From: Marinobacter sp. 1-4A
Lineage (GTDB): Bacteria > Pseudomonadota > Gammaproteobacteria > Pseudomonadales > Oleiphilaceae
DNA length: 64,000 nt
NCBI RefSeq assembly: GCF_016597725.1
Contig: NZ_VCGY01000003.1
Span: 248,001 to 312,000 of the forward strand
Direction of reading: 5' to 3'
Shown here piece after piece: positions 48,178 through 57,735 of the stretch. Under the pieces are notes generated by a model. It was given only the letters and a program-made list of their open reading frames with translations, was not told the DNA's origin and did no database searches. The number at the start of each line of letters is the position of its first letter. Position 1 is the first letter of the stretch. A program made the position numbers and the translations under genes.

Positions 48178-49623
48178 ATGGCTTCAGCACGTTCTAGCAC
48201 CTCGGACCGACACTCTATGGATGAAGCCGACCAACCATTGCCGGAAGTTCGCAAACCCCTCATCTCGCGAACCCTGACAGAGTGGAAAACTCTGGCCATA
48301 CTCGGCGGGCCAATCCTGATTGCCCAGATTGCTCAGATGGCCAACGGGGTTATCGATACGGTGATGGCTGGCCATGCCAGCGCAGAAGATCTGGCGGGTG
48401 TGGGCATAGGTAGCAGCCTTTGGATGCCGTTATTCTTGTTTTTCATGGGCATGCTTGGCGCTCTTCAGCCAATTATTTCCGGCTACAACGGTGCCCGCAC
48501 ACCCTCAAAAATAATGCCCGCTACTTGGCAGGGTTTATACATTGCCGGTGTGGGCGCCATCATCATGATTTTGCTGCTCACCAACGTGCACCCGGTTCTT
48601 GAAGGCCTGAACCTCGAAGCCAACACCGCGCGCATCACCCAAGGCTATCTGAACGCCTTTGCATGGGGCATTCCAGCGCTGCTGCTAATGACGGCCCTTC
48701 GCGGACTAACAGACGGGCTGGGGCACACCCGCGTGATTATGGCGTTTTCGGTGCTGAGTACGCTGATTAACCTGCCGATGAACTATATCTTCATATACGG
48801 CAAGCTCGGGCTGCCCGTCATGGGCGGTATTGGCTGTGGCTGGGCTACGTCGATTTCCAACGGGGTTGCCGCAATTGCTCTGCTGACCTATCTAAGCCGA
48901 AGCCAACTTTACAAAAAGTTCCACCTTATTGCAGACTGGGCAAAACCCAATGTTCCCCTGATTCGCTACATCCTGAGCATCGGTATTCCCATTGGCTTCA
49001 CCATTTTTGTAGAAGCCAGTATGTTCTCGGTGATTGCACTATTTCTTGCACCGCTTGGGCCTATTGTTGTGGCCGGGCACCAAATTGCACTGAACGTGGT
49101 CTCTCTGCTGTTCATGTTGCCCTTGAGCATTGGCATGGCGCTCACCTTGCGTGTCAGCTTTCTTATTGGCGCTGGCGCACCGGATACGGCCCGCCTTATT
49201 TCCCGCAGCTCACTGATTCTGGCTTCTGCGACCGCGCTGGTGTTCGCTATTCTTCTGTTTGTTTTCTCGCGTGGAATTTCTGCTTTGTATACCAGTGATG
49301 CAGAGGTTCAAGCCGTTACTATAAGGCTGCTGATGTTTGCGGCATTTTTTCAGGTGGCGGATGTTATTCAAGTCACTTGCATCAGCGCTCTACGGGGCTA
49401 CAAGGATACGGGCATTCCCATGCTGATCATGCTGTTTTCTTTTTGGGGCGTGGGATTGCCGCTGGGGTATGTGCTGACGTTTACCGACGTGTTAGCACCT
49501 GCCATGGGCGCTGCAGGTTTTTGGGTGGGGCTGACGGGTGGTCTGGCGTCTGCAAGCTTGCTTCTGGGTTGGCGGCTGTTTCGTTATCAGCCAACAGCCG
49601 CCGACGAAACGCTAGGTGGTTAG
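48178..49623 (+). CDS. MATE family multidrug/sodium antiporter
   Basis: 481 residues, twelve predicted helices; the first begins LAILGGPILIAQIAQMANGVIDTVMAG, which is the NorM-type MATE signature, and ALRGLTDGLGHTRVIM in helix 5/6. Start is uncertain: ATG 48178 or ATG 48217 (MDEADQPL), neither with a good ribosome-binding site. Its 3' end overlaps the convergent GGDEF gene by 12 bases. Confidence 0.9.
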   Translation: MASARSSTSDRHSMDEADQPLPEVRKPLISRTLTEWKTLAILGGPILIAQIAQMANGVIDTVMAGHASAEDLAGVGIGSSLWMPLFLFFMGMLGALQPIISGYNGARTPSKIMPATWQGLYIAGVGAIIMILLLTNVHPVLEGLNLEANTARITQGYLNAFAWGIPALLLMTALRGLTDGLGHTRVIMAFSVLSTLINLPMNYIFIYGKLGLPVMGGIGCGWATSISNGVAAIALLTYLSRSQLYKKFHLIADWAKPNVPLIRYILSIGIPIGFTIFVEASMFSVIALFLAPLGPIVVAGHQIALNVVSLLFMLPLSIGMALTLRVSFLIGAGAPDTARLISRSSLILASATALVFAILLFVFSRGISALYTSDAEVQAVTIRLLMFAAFFQVADVIQVTCISALRGYKDTGIPMLIMLFSFWGVGLPLGYVLTFTDVLAPAMGAAGFWVGLTGGLASASLLLGWRLFRYQPTAADETLGG

Positions 49624-50640
49624 TTCAGGTTTGTCAGAAGGTTGGTCAGAGTCATAAGTGGGCATGGTGTCCGAGAATATAACCCGATCCCGGCCCGTCT
49701 CCTTGGCCTCGTAAAGAGCGGCATCGGCTCGCTCAAGCCAGCTCTCCACACTCTCGCCGTGTTTGAGCAACGCGACTCCAAACGAGGCAGTAATTGCACC
49801 GCCTGAATGCTTCATTTTTTTCCGCAAGACATGCTGAAGGTTATTCATTACCGATAACAGCCCCTCGCCATCCACGCCCGGCAGCAATAACACAAACTCT
49901 TCGCCACCAAAGCGGAACAACTGGTCGTATTTGCGGGTGTGCTGTTGCACCAGTGTTACCAGATCAACAAGAATGAGATCTCCGGCCGCATGCCCAAACT
50001 CGTCGTTCACCTTCTTGAAGTGATCTATATCCAGCATTACCAATGCATAGGGTAAGCCTGTGCGCTCTGCGTGGGCCGCTGCCTCGTTAAGTTCCTCATC
50101 CATAGAGCGCCGGTTTTTAACGCCGGTCAAAGGATCAATAGTCGCCAAATGCTCTAATCGCTCGCGCTGATTATCACTACGAAGGGCAAAAGCGTAAGCC
50201 GTGGCGCTTACAACCAAAGCGGTTGCTACAAAAGTCCACATCTGGACGTCACTTCTAAAAGCATCACCTTGAACCATCATGGCGGCAATTGAGCTGACAT
50301 TCAAAAGGGTGGCAACCCGAGGGCTCACAAGGAAAAAAGCAGTCACCAAACAGGGGTATAACCAGAACAGCCCAACCTCACCAACAACCGCCGCTACTGC
50401 AACGGCGCCAGAGCAGGCTACAACCGCGAGAACCATTCCACTGCGTCGCGTATCCCCGGTTACCCAGGCATACGCCATACCGCCGGAAACGATCAACAGG
50501 ATGGTGGTATCTACAAACCCCGCAACATAATTGCCCTGAAAAAACCGCATAACGGCAAAAGGGGTGATGCCGAGTAACGCGCTGGCACCCAAAATAGTGA
50601 TAATCGACAATCGAAAGTCGGTTTTTAAGCGCTTCAGCAT
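49612..50640 (-). CDS. Membrane diguanylate cyclase
   Basis: 342 residues from ATG 50640 (AGGAAGG upstream; an ATG at 50682 adds 14 residues without one). Five to six N-terminal helices form a membrane sensor (about 10-165), then GGDEF domain with DPLTGVKNRRSMDEEL, the active site RFGGEEFVLL and an I-site RKYD five residues before it. Divergent from the degenerate HD-GYP gene across 226 bases. Confidence 0.92.
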   Translation of the reverse strand: MLKRLKTDFRLSIITILGASALLGITPFAVMRFFQGNYVAGFVDTTILLIVSGGMAYAWVTGDTRRSGMVLAVVACSGAVAVAAVVGEVGLFWLYPCLVTAFFLVSPRVATLLNVSSIAAMMVQGDAFRSDVQMWTFVATALVVSATAYAFALRSDNQRERLEHLATIDPLTGVKNRRSMDEELNEAAAHAERTGLPYALVMLDIDHFKKVNDEFGHAAGDLILVDLVTLVQQHTRKYDQLFRFGGEEFVLLLPGVDGEGLLSVMNNLQHVLRKKMKHSGGAITASFGVALLKHGESVESWLERADAALYEAKETGRDRVIFSDTMPTYDSDQPSDKPELTT

Positions 50641-50866
50641 GCTTGACGCCTTCCTGTCAGGCAGAGTTATCCTCATAAGCATAATCTAGTGTCGAGTAAT
50701 TAGCGCCAGAACCTACGTTTTTTAACAAAATGACCTTAAAGTGTCATAAAAGATGCCGTTTTTCGGCTAATCTGGCCTTGGTCGGGTAGCCCTTACAAAT
50801 CGATTACCTTTACTATATCCATAACGTGATTAAAGCCCGACATGCTCGACAGGAATCAATTGGATT

Positions 50867-51997
50867 TTGAGTGAATTCGTTCGAATAGCCCCAGGTGCAC
50901 TCACTATAGGCCGCCCGTTACCGTGGGATGTACACGATACCGATGGCAAGGTGCTGCTGTGTCAGGGTTATGTGATCCAAACCGAATCACAGCTTGAACA
51001 GTTGTTTGAGCGCGGGTACTTCAAACCACGGGTCATTGAATTGCCGCCAGAGGACGAAGATGCGGCCAGTAACGAGGCCGATAGCAATCCGTTTGCCCGC
51101 TACCCGGACTATCTTCACGCTTTAGAAAAGGCACTGGCCAGTATCGCTGCCGGTAACCCCGAAGCCCGTAAACAACTGCAGGATCTGGCTCAGGCTCTGG
51201 AACAAGCGTGTACGCTTGCGCCAGATTCAAGCCTCGCCCTTGTGCACCTATACTCGGTTGGACCGACCATCCACGAGCAAATAATTTTTTACGCCATTCT
51301 CTGCCAACTCATCGCACGGCAGTTTGGCCTCAATGAACAGCGCACCTCGATACTGACCGAAGCGGCCCTTAGCGCAAATCTTGCACTGGTGCCGGTTGCA
51401 GATAAGCTCAACGCTTTCAATAAAGTGCTCAGCGACGAGCAAAGAAGCGTTATTCGCAAACACCCACAGCGGAGTATCCGCGCACTAAGAGCAGTGGGCG
51501 TTGACAATAAGTTATTACTTACCATCATTGCGCAACACCATGAACAGGCAGACGGAAGCGGTTATCCGGCTGGCCTGAGCGGCGCAGATATCCGACCGGA
51601 AGCTGAAATTCTTGCTCTGGCTGAACGCTACGTTGCCATGATCACGAAACGGGCTTACCGCAAACGAATGAACGTAACAGCGGCACGCAAACTGATCACC
51701 AATCTGGCAGACGGCGGCTTTCGGCCAGCTATCCCTAAAGCCTTGCTTCTGGTTCTAGGGGAATACCCACCGGGCACTCTCGTGCGTCTGGAAAATAACG
51801 AAGTAGGTGTCATAACCGGCAGGCCGGTACGCGCCAGCGGGCCCTTTGTGCATGTGGTTTTCGACTCTGCGGGCGAACGGTATGACATTCCCCCGCAGCG
51901 CGACACAAGTGTGCCCGATTTCAACATTCAGGCAGTGGAAGAGCCAGACATGATGCCCTCCATGAACTTCAGCCAAATTTGGGGCTTTTCGGACTAA
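50867..51997 (+). CDS. Degenerate HD-GYP domain protein
   Basis: 376 residues. The N-terminal about 60 residues resemble the DUF3391-type leader found in HD-GYP proteins. The HD-GYP domain spans about 120-275: H224-H225 and DGSGYPAGLSG (229-239) and AYRKRM are kept, but the HDxGK motif is lost and reads LSANLALVPV at 168-177. It is therefore unlikely to hydrolyse c-di-GMP and may be a sensor or scaffold. Start is TTG 50867; I find no in-frame ATG or GTG nearby and the ribosome-binding site is weak. Confidence 0.85.
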   Translation: MSEFVRIAPGALTIGRPLPWDVHDTDGKVLLCQGYVIQTESQLEQLFERGYFKPRVIELPPEDEDAASNEADSNPFARYPDYLHALEKALASIAAGNPEARKQLQDLAQALEQACTLAPDSSLALVHLYSVGPTIHEQIIFYAILCQLIARQFGLNEQRTSILTEAALSANLALVPVADKLNAFNKVLSDEQRSVIRKHPQRSIRALRAVGVDNKLLLTIIAQHHEQADGSGYPAGLSGADIRPEAEILALAERYVAMITKRAYRKRMNVTAARKLITNLADGGFRPAIPKALLLVLGEYPPGTLVRLENNEVGVITGRPVRASGPFVHVVFDSAGERYDIPPQRDTSVPDFNIQAVEEPDMMPSMNFSQIWGFSD

Positions 51998-52102
51998 CCG
52001 AAAACACCCCGAGTTTGGTTAACCTCAGCTCAGGCCCAACGTCTTGGCAAGATGACGCAGGTGCTCATCAATAAACGAAGCGATAAAGCAATAGCGGGTT
52101 GA

Positions 52103-52534
52103 TCAATCGTCGGCGCTTGTGTGCTTCGAAAGCTCGAGCCCACAGCCGATACGGGCAAGCTCCGCAAGCACTGCCGTACGCGTCACTATGCCGATGAGTT
52201 TGCCGTGTTCGACCACAGGGTACACCTTCGGTTTGCCCGAGCCGAGCTGCTGGGCCAAGTCGACAATCGCCAAACCAGGCGAAATAGACAAGGGCTCGTG
52301 GAACATAACATCGTCAACAATCGGATCTCCCTCACAGTGGTAGTTGCTTACCAACAGTGCGTGAATACAGTCCTGCTCGGACACAAAACCTAACAAGCGC
52401 CGATCTGCGTCAACAACGGGCAGGCCGGAAATATGGTTCTCCAACAATGCCTTAACCACTTCAGTCAAAGGTGTTCCACAGCGGATAGGCTCAATATGAT
52501 TAGACATAACATTGGAAACTCTAAGGGCACACAT
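52103..52534 (-). CDS. CBS-pair protein
   Basis: 143 residues made of two CBS motifs (ALLENHISGLPVVDADRRLLGFVSEQD and SGKPKVYPVVEHGKLIGIVTRTAVL). Stand-alone CBS pairs bind adenine nucleotides and report energy state. Start ATG 52534 (GAGTTAGCC upstream). Minus strand, with 207 bases before the divergent AGCS gene, in which I see no other gene. Confidence 0.88.
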   Translation of the reverse strand: MCALRVSNVMSNHIEPIRCGTPLTEVVKALLENHISGLPVVDADRRLLGFVSEQDCIHALLVSNYHCEGDPIVDDVMFHEPLSISPGLAIVDLAQQLGSGKPKVYPVVEHGKLIGIVTRTAVLAELARIGCGLELSKHTSADD

Positions 52535-52741
52535 GGCTAACTCCTCGCATCGTTGGATATTCCAGCAGCATAAACTGTTCTTGTCCCTCTACTCTAACTA
52601 TAAACATAGGCAATAGGCGCCTAATCCTCAATTTTCCCCGCCTATCAGTTTACACACGCCAATAACTGACTAAACTCAATCAGTTATAACCCTTGCGGGT
52701 AAAACTACAATATCAAGCCATGGCATTCACAAGGAGGCCCC

Positions 52742-54103
52742 ATGGAAGCCATTGAAAGCGTCGTTGGTGCAATTAACGGGTTGGTCTGGGGGCCGCCCAT
52801 GCTGGTGCTGATTCTGGGTGTTGGGCTATTTTTGAGCCTTGGCCTGAAACTCATGCCTGTACTCCAGATTGGCGCAGGCCTTCGCCTAATGTGGAAAGGC
52901 CGCAGTTCTTCAGGTGCCGAGTCAGACGGCGAGATACCTCCTTTTCAGGCCTTGATGACCGCCCTTGCAGCCACTGTCGGCACAGGGAATATTGCTGGCG
53001 TGGCAACAGCTATTTTCCTTGGCGGCCCTGGCGCCTTGTTCTGGATGTGGCTGACCGCGTTAGTGGGTATGGCGACCAAGTACTCCGAAGCGGTTCTAGC
53101 TGTGCGCTTTCGTGAGGTCGATGAACGCGGCGTCCACGTTGGCGGCCCCATGTATTACATCCGCAACGGCCTTGGCAAAAAATGGGCCTGGCTAGGCGTT
53201 CTCTTCGCTATTTTCGCCGCCATAGCGGGTTTTGGCATTGGTAACACGGTACAGGCCAACTCGGTTGCAGATGTTATGGAAGCCACATTTGGCCTTCCCC
53301 ACTGGATCTCGGGCGTTATTCTGATGGTGCTTGTAGGTCTGGTACTGATTGGCGGTATTCGTCGCATAGGTCAGGTAGCCAGCGCTCTGGTTCCTTTGAT
53401 GGCATTGTCCTATCTGGTTGCCGGCCTGATTGTTCTGGCCATTAACTACGCAGAAATCCCTGCCGCGTTTGGCTTGATCTTCGAACATGCCTTCAGCCCC
53501 ATTGCTGCAGAGGGCGGCTTTGCGGGTGCTGCAGTCTGGGCCGCCATTCGCTTTGGTGTCGCCCGCGGTGTGTTCTCCAACGAGGCCGGTTTGGGTTCGG
53601 CGCCCATTGCCCACGCGGCTGCGCAAACCAAGAACCCGATCAATCAGGGCATGGTTGCCATGCTGGGCACGTTCATCGACACCATCATTATTTGCACGAT
53701 CACCGGGCTGGTTATCATTACCTCCGGCGCTTGGACATCCGGCGAGTCAGGCGCAGAGCTCACATCTATGGCCTTTGCTCAGGCATTGCCGGGTGTTGGC
53801 GATTATGTGGTGGCCATCGCCCTAGCAATTTTTGCCTTTACCACGCTGCTTGGCTGGTCATTTTACGGTGAGCGCAGCGTCGAGTTTCTGTTCGGTGTAA
53901 AGGCCATAGTGCCTTACCGGATAGCCTGGATCATTGCTATACCGCTGGGTGCGACTGTGAATCTTGGCTTGATATGGCTGATAGCAGACACGCTCAACGC
54001 CATGATGGCTCTGCCCAACCTGATCGCCCTTCTGTTACTTAGTCCAGTCGTGTTCAGGCTGACCAAAGAGCATTTCGAGCGGGAAAAAGCTGTGGGCTTA
54101 TAA
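52742..54103 (+). CDS. Alanine/glycine:cation symporter family (AGCS)
   Basis: 453 residues, about eleven helices. Family signatures: PPFQALMTALAATVGTGNIAGVATAIFLGGPGALFWMW and GVARGVFSNEAGLGSAPIAHAAAQT. Na+- or H+-coupled uptake of alanine, glycine or a related amino acid. ATG 52742 after AAGGAGG. A weak hairpin lies 20 bases past the stop. Confidence 0.94.
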   Translation: MEAIESVVGAINGLVWGPPMLVLILGVGLFLSLGLKLMPVLQIGAGLRLMWKGRSSSGAESDGEIPPFQALMTALAATVGTGNIAGVATAIFLGGPGALFWMWLTALVGMATKYSEAVLAVRFREVDERGVHVGGPMYYIRNGLGKKWAWLGVLFAIFAAIAGFGIGNTVQANSVADVMEATFGLPHWISGVILMVLVGLVLIGGIRRIGQVASALVPLMALSYLVAGLIVLAINYAEIPAAFGLIFEHAFSPIAAEGGFAGAAVWAAIRFGVARGVFSNEAGLGSAPIAHAAAQTKNPINQGMVAMLGTFIDTIIICTITGLVIITSGAWTSGESGAELTSMAFAQALPGVGDYVVAIALAIFAFTTLLGWSFYGERSVEFLFGVKAIVPYRIAWIIAIPLGATVNLGLIWLIADTLNAMMALPNLIALLLLSPVVFRLTKEHFEREKAVGL

Positions 54104-54278
54104 CAGATAGCCGAGGCTTGGTTGTTGACCCTGCAGAATGAGCTGGGTCAACTGCCCCTTGCAATCCTGTTACTCGGCACCAATGATTGTCGTATACACT
54201 CAGTGAATCAACTCCGGTAGCCCGCCTGCCGGGATAGCAAACAAAACCAAGAGATGTCGTATCAAAAGGAGAGCGAAT

Positions 54279-54932
54279 ATGAGCTTACGTTTAGGAGATA
54301 CCGCACCGGATTTCGAACAGGACTCTAGTGAGGGCAAGATTTCGTTCCACGAATGGCTGGGTGATGGTTGGGGTGTTCTTTTCTCCCACCCTGCAGACTT
54401 CACACCAGTGTGCACAACGGAACTTGGCCTAACCGCGAAATTGAAAGAAGAGTTTGCAAAGCGCAACGTGAAAGCGATTGCACTGAGCGTTGACCCTGTC
54501 GATTCCCATCATGAGTGGATCAAAGACATCAACGAAACCCAAGGCTGCTCGGTGAACTTCCCGATTATCGCAGACCACGACGGTAAAGTGGCCGAGCTGT
54601 ACGACATGATTCACCCCAACGCCGACAGCACTCTTACCGTGCGCTCGCTGTTCGTGATTGATCCGAACAAAAAAGTTCGTCTGATCATCACCTACCCAGC
54701 CAGCACCGGCCGCAACTTCAACGAAGTTCTCCGGGTAATCGACTCCCTGCAGCTGACTGACGATCACAAAGTCGCCACCCCCGGTAACTGGGTACGCGGC
54801 GGTGATGTAGTGATCGTGCCATCGCTTCAGGATGAGGACGAAATCAAGCAACGCTTCCCTAAAGGCTACAAGAAGGTGAAATCCTACCTACGGATGACGC
54901 CAGACCCTACCGCTAACTGGAGCGGTGATTAA
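54279..54932 (+). CDS. 1-Cys peroxiredoxin (Prx6 type)
   Basis: 217 residues: peroxidatic Cys in HPADFTPVCTTELG (about C47), conserved Arg in TLTVRSLFVIDP, and the long C-terminal arm (GGDVVIVPSLQDEDEIKQRFP, LRMTPDPTANW) typical of Prx6/AhpC-TSA 1-Cys enzymes. A further Cys occurs in ETQGCSVNF. Reduces peroxides in the cytoplasm. AGGAGAG before the ATG. Single gene with its own terminator. Confidence 0.94.
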   Translation: MSLRLGDTAPDFEQDSSEGKISFHEWLGDGWGVLFSHPADFTPVCTTELGLTAKLKEEFAKRNVKAIALSVDPVDSHHEWIKDINETQGCSVNFPIIADHDGKVAELYDMIHPNADSTLTVRSLFVIDPNKKVRLIITYPASTGRNFNEVLRVIDSLQLTDDHKVATPGNWVRGGDVVIVPSLQDEDEIKQRFPKGYKKVKSYLRMTPDPTANWSGD

Positions 54933-54971
54933 TCACCAACTCCAATTACTGGATGTTAAGAAGCAGTGAAT

Positions 54972-55010
54972 AAAAAAAGGCCGGGGAGCATAGCTTCCCG
55001 GCCTTTTTTA
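54972..55010. terminator. Rho-independent terminator between peroxiredoxin and TraT-like gene
   Basis: GGCCGGGGAGC and GCTTCCCGGCC form a stem with a short loop, with AAAAAAA before and TTTTTT after, so it can work for both convergent genes. Confidence 0.9.
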
Positions 55011-55034
55011 TTGCTTAAAACTCTTACATTACAA

Positions 55035-55859
55035 TTACATCGGCAGCATCTGAGTGACAACCCGCTCAGTGCGCTTTTCAATCTCAGGTAGAGCTTCTTC
55101 TTCCGTCATGTTCATCTGGTTAGCCCAGACCGACAAGCGAATGCCATGCGGGAAATAATTGCTCTTGCGCGTGGCCGTTGCAGAGCTGGTGTTGCCCTGA
55201 GACGTTCCACCACCAGAGATCATTCTGGCATTTCCAGAACCGGCGCTGTCTGACGTTCCACTGCCAGAATCGGTAGCCAACTCAAACGTGACTTGTTGGT
55301 TTTGACGCACTTCCAGCACCACATCAATAATCAATGCCCACTCACGAGGACGGGATGCATTGCTAATGCCAATGCCTACCAGACCACCAGCAGCCACGCC
55401 ACCCACTGCTCCGGCTACGCCGCTATCGGTTGCCCGGGCTATTCCGTAGCCGGTACCTACACCCACTGCGGCACCAGAAATAAGACCCATTGTCCTTGCA
55501 GCACCAGCGCCACCGGACTCGGGCTCAACCTCACCAAAGAATCGGGTAGATGCGCGCAGGCGATATTTTGCTGAACTGGGATCGTTTACAACGTTCCAAC
55601 CTTGCTCTCTCGCAGATTCGCGAAGAAGTTCGCGCAGATCAATGTCGCTGTCGGAAATATTTCGATAAGAAATATAAACGTTTCTGTCAGAAGCAGCGGG
55701 CGGCTCTAACTGAGGAGGTGGTACAACCCACAGGGTGCCGCTTCGCGCATCCGCGTATTTATTGGCAGTAATACTACCCAGCTGCCTGGAAACAGCTGTA
55801 CAGCCCGAGGCCATAACAACCGCTGCAAGCAGTACAATTGCAAATCTGATGTTCGTCAT
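55035..55859 (-). CDS. TraT-like outer-membrane lipoprotein
   Basis: 274 residues from ATG 55859 (longer in-frame start at 55913 spoils the signal). Lipobox VMASGC. Mature part: NRNVYISYRNISDSD, LRESAREQGWNVVNDPSSAKYRL, the glycine-rich helices GLISGAAVGVGTGYGIARATDSGVAGAVGGVAAGG and a serine/glycine-rich insert. Matches the TraT complement-resistance/surface-exclusion family in order of elements; the role in a chromosomal setting is unknown. Monocistronic. Confidence 0.82.
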   Translation of the reverse strand: MTNIRFAIVLLAAVVMASGCTAVSRQLGSITANKYADARSGTLWVVPPPQLEPPAASDRNVYISYRNISDSDIDLRELLRESAREQGWNVVNDPSSAKYRLRASTRFFGEVEPESGGAGAARTMGLISGAAVGVGTGYGIARATDSGVAGAVGGVAAGGLVGIGISNASRPREWALIIDVVLEVRQNQQVTFELATDSGSGTSDSAGSGNARMISGGGTSQGNTSSATATRKSNYFPHGIRLSVWANQMNMTEEEALPEIEKRTERVVTQMLPM

Positions 55860-56056
55860 AATTCTATCCCTAAACAAATGACCAAAAAATACGCCAGCTA
55901 TGTCTGCCAGCAAAGCTCAGGCTGAGATTTTCTTAATCCACCTGACGCCAAAGATAAACATTAAATTCTCTACATACAACTCAGCGGTTACGCATTTTTA
56001 CGAAAACAATGAAACCGGAGGCGGGGAAACAACGCCCGGCATTCGCCGGGCACTGA

Positions 56057-56839
56057 TTAGAATGCGGGAACGACAGCACCTTCGTACTTTTCTTTGATGA
56101 AGTCGCGAACTGAATCAGACTTCAGTGCTTTCGCCAGCTTTTGCATGGCTTCGCTGTCTTTGTTATCTGGGCGCGCAACCAGGATGTTTACATAAGGCGA
56201 TTCGGAGCCTTCAATGATCAGCGCATCTTCAGAAGGATTAAGGCCAGCTTCTAAGGCGTAATTGGTGTTGATCAGCGCTACATCTACTTGGCCCAGAATC
56301 CGGGGCAGGGTTGCTGCTTCCAGTTCCTTGAAATCAAGGTCTTTCGGGTTATCGGCAATGTCACGCGGGGTGGCGGTGATCTTGCTGCCTTCTTTTAGGG
56401 TGATAAGTCCGGCTTTTTGCAGCAGCAACAGTGCACGGCCGCCGTTGGTAGGGTCGTTGGGGATAGCAACAACTGCACCTTCTTTCAGTTCATCCAATGA
56501 GTCGATCTTATTGGAGTAGGCACCAAACGGCTCAACGTGGATGCCCGCAACAGTGACTAGGCTGGTACCACGACCGTCGTTGAATTCATCCAAGTACGGC
56601 TGGTGTTGGAAAAAGTTGGCGTCCATTCGCTTCTGGTCTACCTGGATATTGGGCTGAATGTAGTCTGTGAAGACTTTTACGTCCAGTTCTACACCCTGTT
56701 CCGCCAGCTGTGGTTTTACAAATTCCAGCAGTTCAGCATGGGGTACGGGGGTTGCGGCTACGGACAGCTTCTCGGCTGAAACTGCGGCTGAGAAAACGGA
56801 TGCGGCAGCCAGTGCTACCAGAGCTTTTTTGAAGTTCAT
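56057..56839 (-). CDS. metQ: Methionine-binding protein of an ABC importer
   Basis: 260 residues; NlpA/MetQ family. Signal peptide MNFKKALVALAAASVFSAAVSA (no lipobox Cys, so soluble periplasmic). Conserved VAATPVPHAELLEFVKP, YIQPNIQVDQKRMDANFFQHQPYL, AIPNDPTNGGRALLLLQ and NTNYALEAGL. The in-frame upstream reading to 56968 runs through an inverted repeat and is not coding. Last gene of metNIQ, separated from metI by 230 bases containing that repeat. Confidence 0.95.
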   Translation of the reverse strand: MNFKKALVALAAASVFSAAVSAEKLSVAATPVPHAELLEFVKPQLAEQGVELDVKVFTDYIQPNIQVDQKRMDANFFQHQPYLDEFNDGRGTSLVTVAGIHVEPFGAYSNKIDSLDELKEGAVVAIPNDPTNGGRALLLLQKAGLITLKEGSKITATPRDIADNPKDLDFKELEAATLPRILGQVDVALINTNYALEAGLNPSEDALIIEGSESPYVNILVARPDNKDSEAMQKLAKALKSDSVRDFIKEKYEGAVVPAF

Positions 56840-56900
56840 AAACACACTCTCCTGTTCGTGGTTTTTACTTTGATAAAAGCAGAATTGTTCGCGACGTCCC

Positions 56901-57011
56901 GCCCGAGCGATGGGGTGCTCCCCGAAAAGCGCCCGTAGATACGTCCATGTAGGGCTCGGTCGCGCCATCCTTGGCGCTCCACGTTTTCGGGGAGCACCCC
57001 ATCGCTCGGGC
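56901..57011. repeat. Perfect 28-base inverted repeat element between metI and metQ
   Basis: Arm 56901-56928 (GCCCGAGCGATGGGGTGCTC...) is the exact reverse complement of 56984-57011, with a 55-base loop that holds a second hairpin, GCGCCA-TCC-TTGGCGC. It looks like a REP/ERIC-type or MITE-like intergenic element. In the mRNA it forms a very stable hairpin between metI and metQ. Confidence 0.9.
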
Positions 57012-57069
57012 TCGTTTGACGTGTCTTCTGAGGGTTATGCCATCGCAGGCTAACTCAGAATTTAAAAAC

Positions 57070-57735
57070 CTACTTACGGCTAAAATACAGAACCAGACGA
57101 TCACCGGCCATTTGCAGCACTTGTACAAAGATCACCAGCAGTGCCACGGTAATCACCATCACATCGGTCTGAAAGCGCTGGTAGCCAAAACGAATGGCCA
57201 AATCACCCAAGCCACCACCACCGATTACGCCAGACATGGCCGCGTAGGACACTAGGGTGATCGCTGTGACCGTAATGCCAGCGATGATGCCCGGAAGGGC
57301 TTCGGGCAGCAAGGCGCCGAAGATGATCTGGCGCACGTTGGCACCCATGGCCTGTGTGGCTTCGATAATGCCTCGGTCAACTTCTCGCAGGGAGGTTTCC
57401 ACCAACCGCGCAAAGAAGGGCGCACCGCCCGCAACCAAAGGTGGTATGGCGCCTGCCACACCCAGCGAGGTGCCGATCAGCATCACGGTGAAGGGGATCA
57501 TTACAATCAGCAGGATAATGAACGGCACGGAACGCAGAACGTTCACGACGAACGACAGCACAGCGTAGGCCACAGGTTGTTCCAATAACTGCCGTTTACC
57601 GGTCAGGAACAGCAAAACACCAATGGGTAGGCCTGCCAATACGCTGAACAGCAGCGACATGCCTACCATTACTAGGGTATCCCAACTGGCTATACCGATT
57701 TCTGGCCAGTCCACGTTACTCAGTAAAGCTTCCAT
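57070..57735 (-). CDS. metI: Methionine ABC transporter permease
   Basis: 221 residues with five to six helices. MetI family: ATWDTLVMVGMSLLF-like N-terminus (ASWDTLVMVGMSLLFSVLAGLPIGVLLF), NVLRSVPFIILL, and the EAA loop EATQAMGANVRQIIFGALLPEALPGI that docks on MetN. Start overlaps the metN stop by one base. Confidence 0.95.
   Translation of the reverse strand: MEALLSNVDWPEIGIASWDTLVMVGMSLLFSVLAGLPIGVLLFLTGKRQLLEQPVAYAVLSFVVNVLRSVPFIILLIVMIPFTVMLIGTSLGVAGAIPPLVAGGAPFFARLVETSLREVDRGIIEATQAMGANVRQIIFGALLPEALPGIIAGITVTAITLVSYAAMSGVIGGGGLGDLAIRFGYQRFQTDVMVITVALLVIFVQVLQMAGDRLVLYFSRK

Noticed and set aside
54124..54152. Hairpin GTTGACCC/GGGTCAAC after the AGCS gene
   Set aside because: Eight-base stem with a 13-base loop and no T run, so not a convincing terminator.
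56865..57128. 87-codon minus-strand frame between metI and metQ
   Set aside because: It reads through the 28-base inverted repeat and has no domain or ribosome-binding site.
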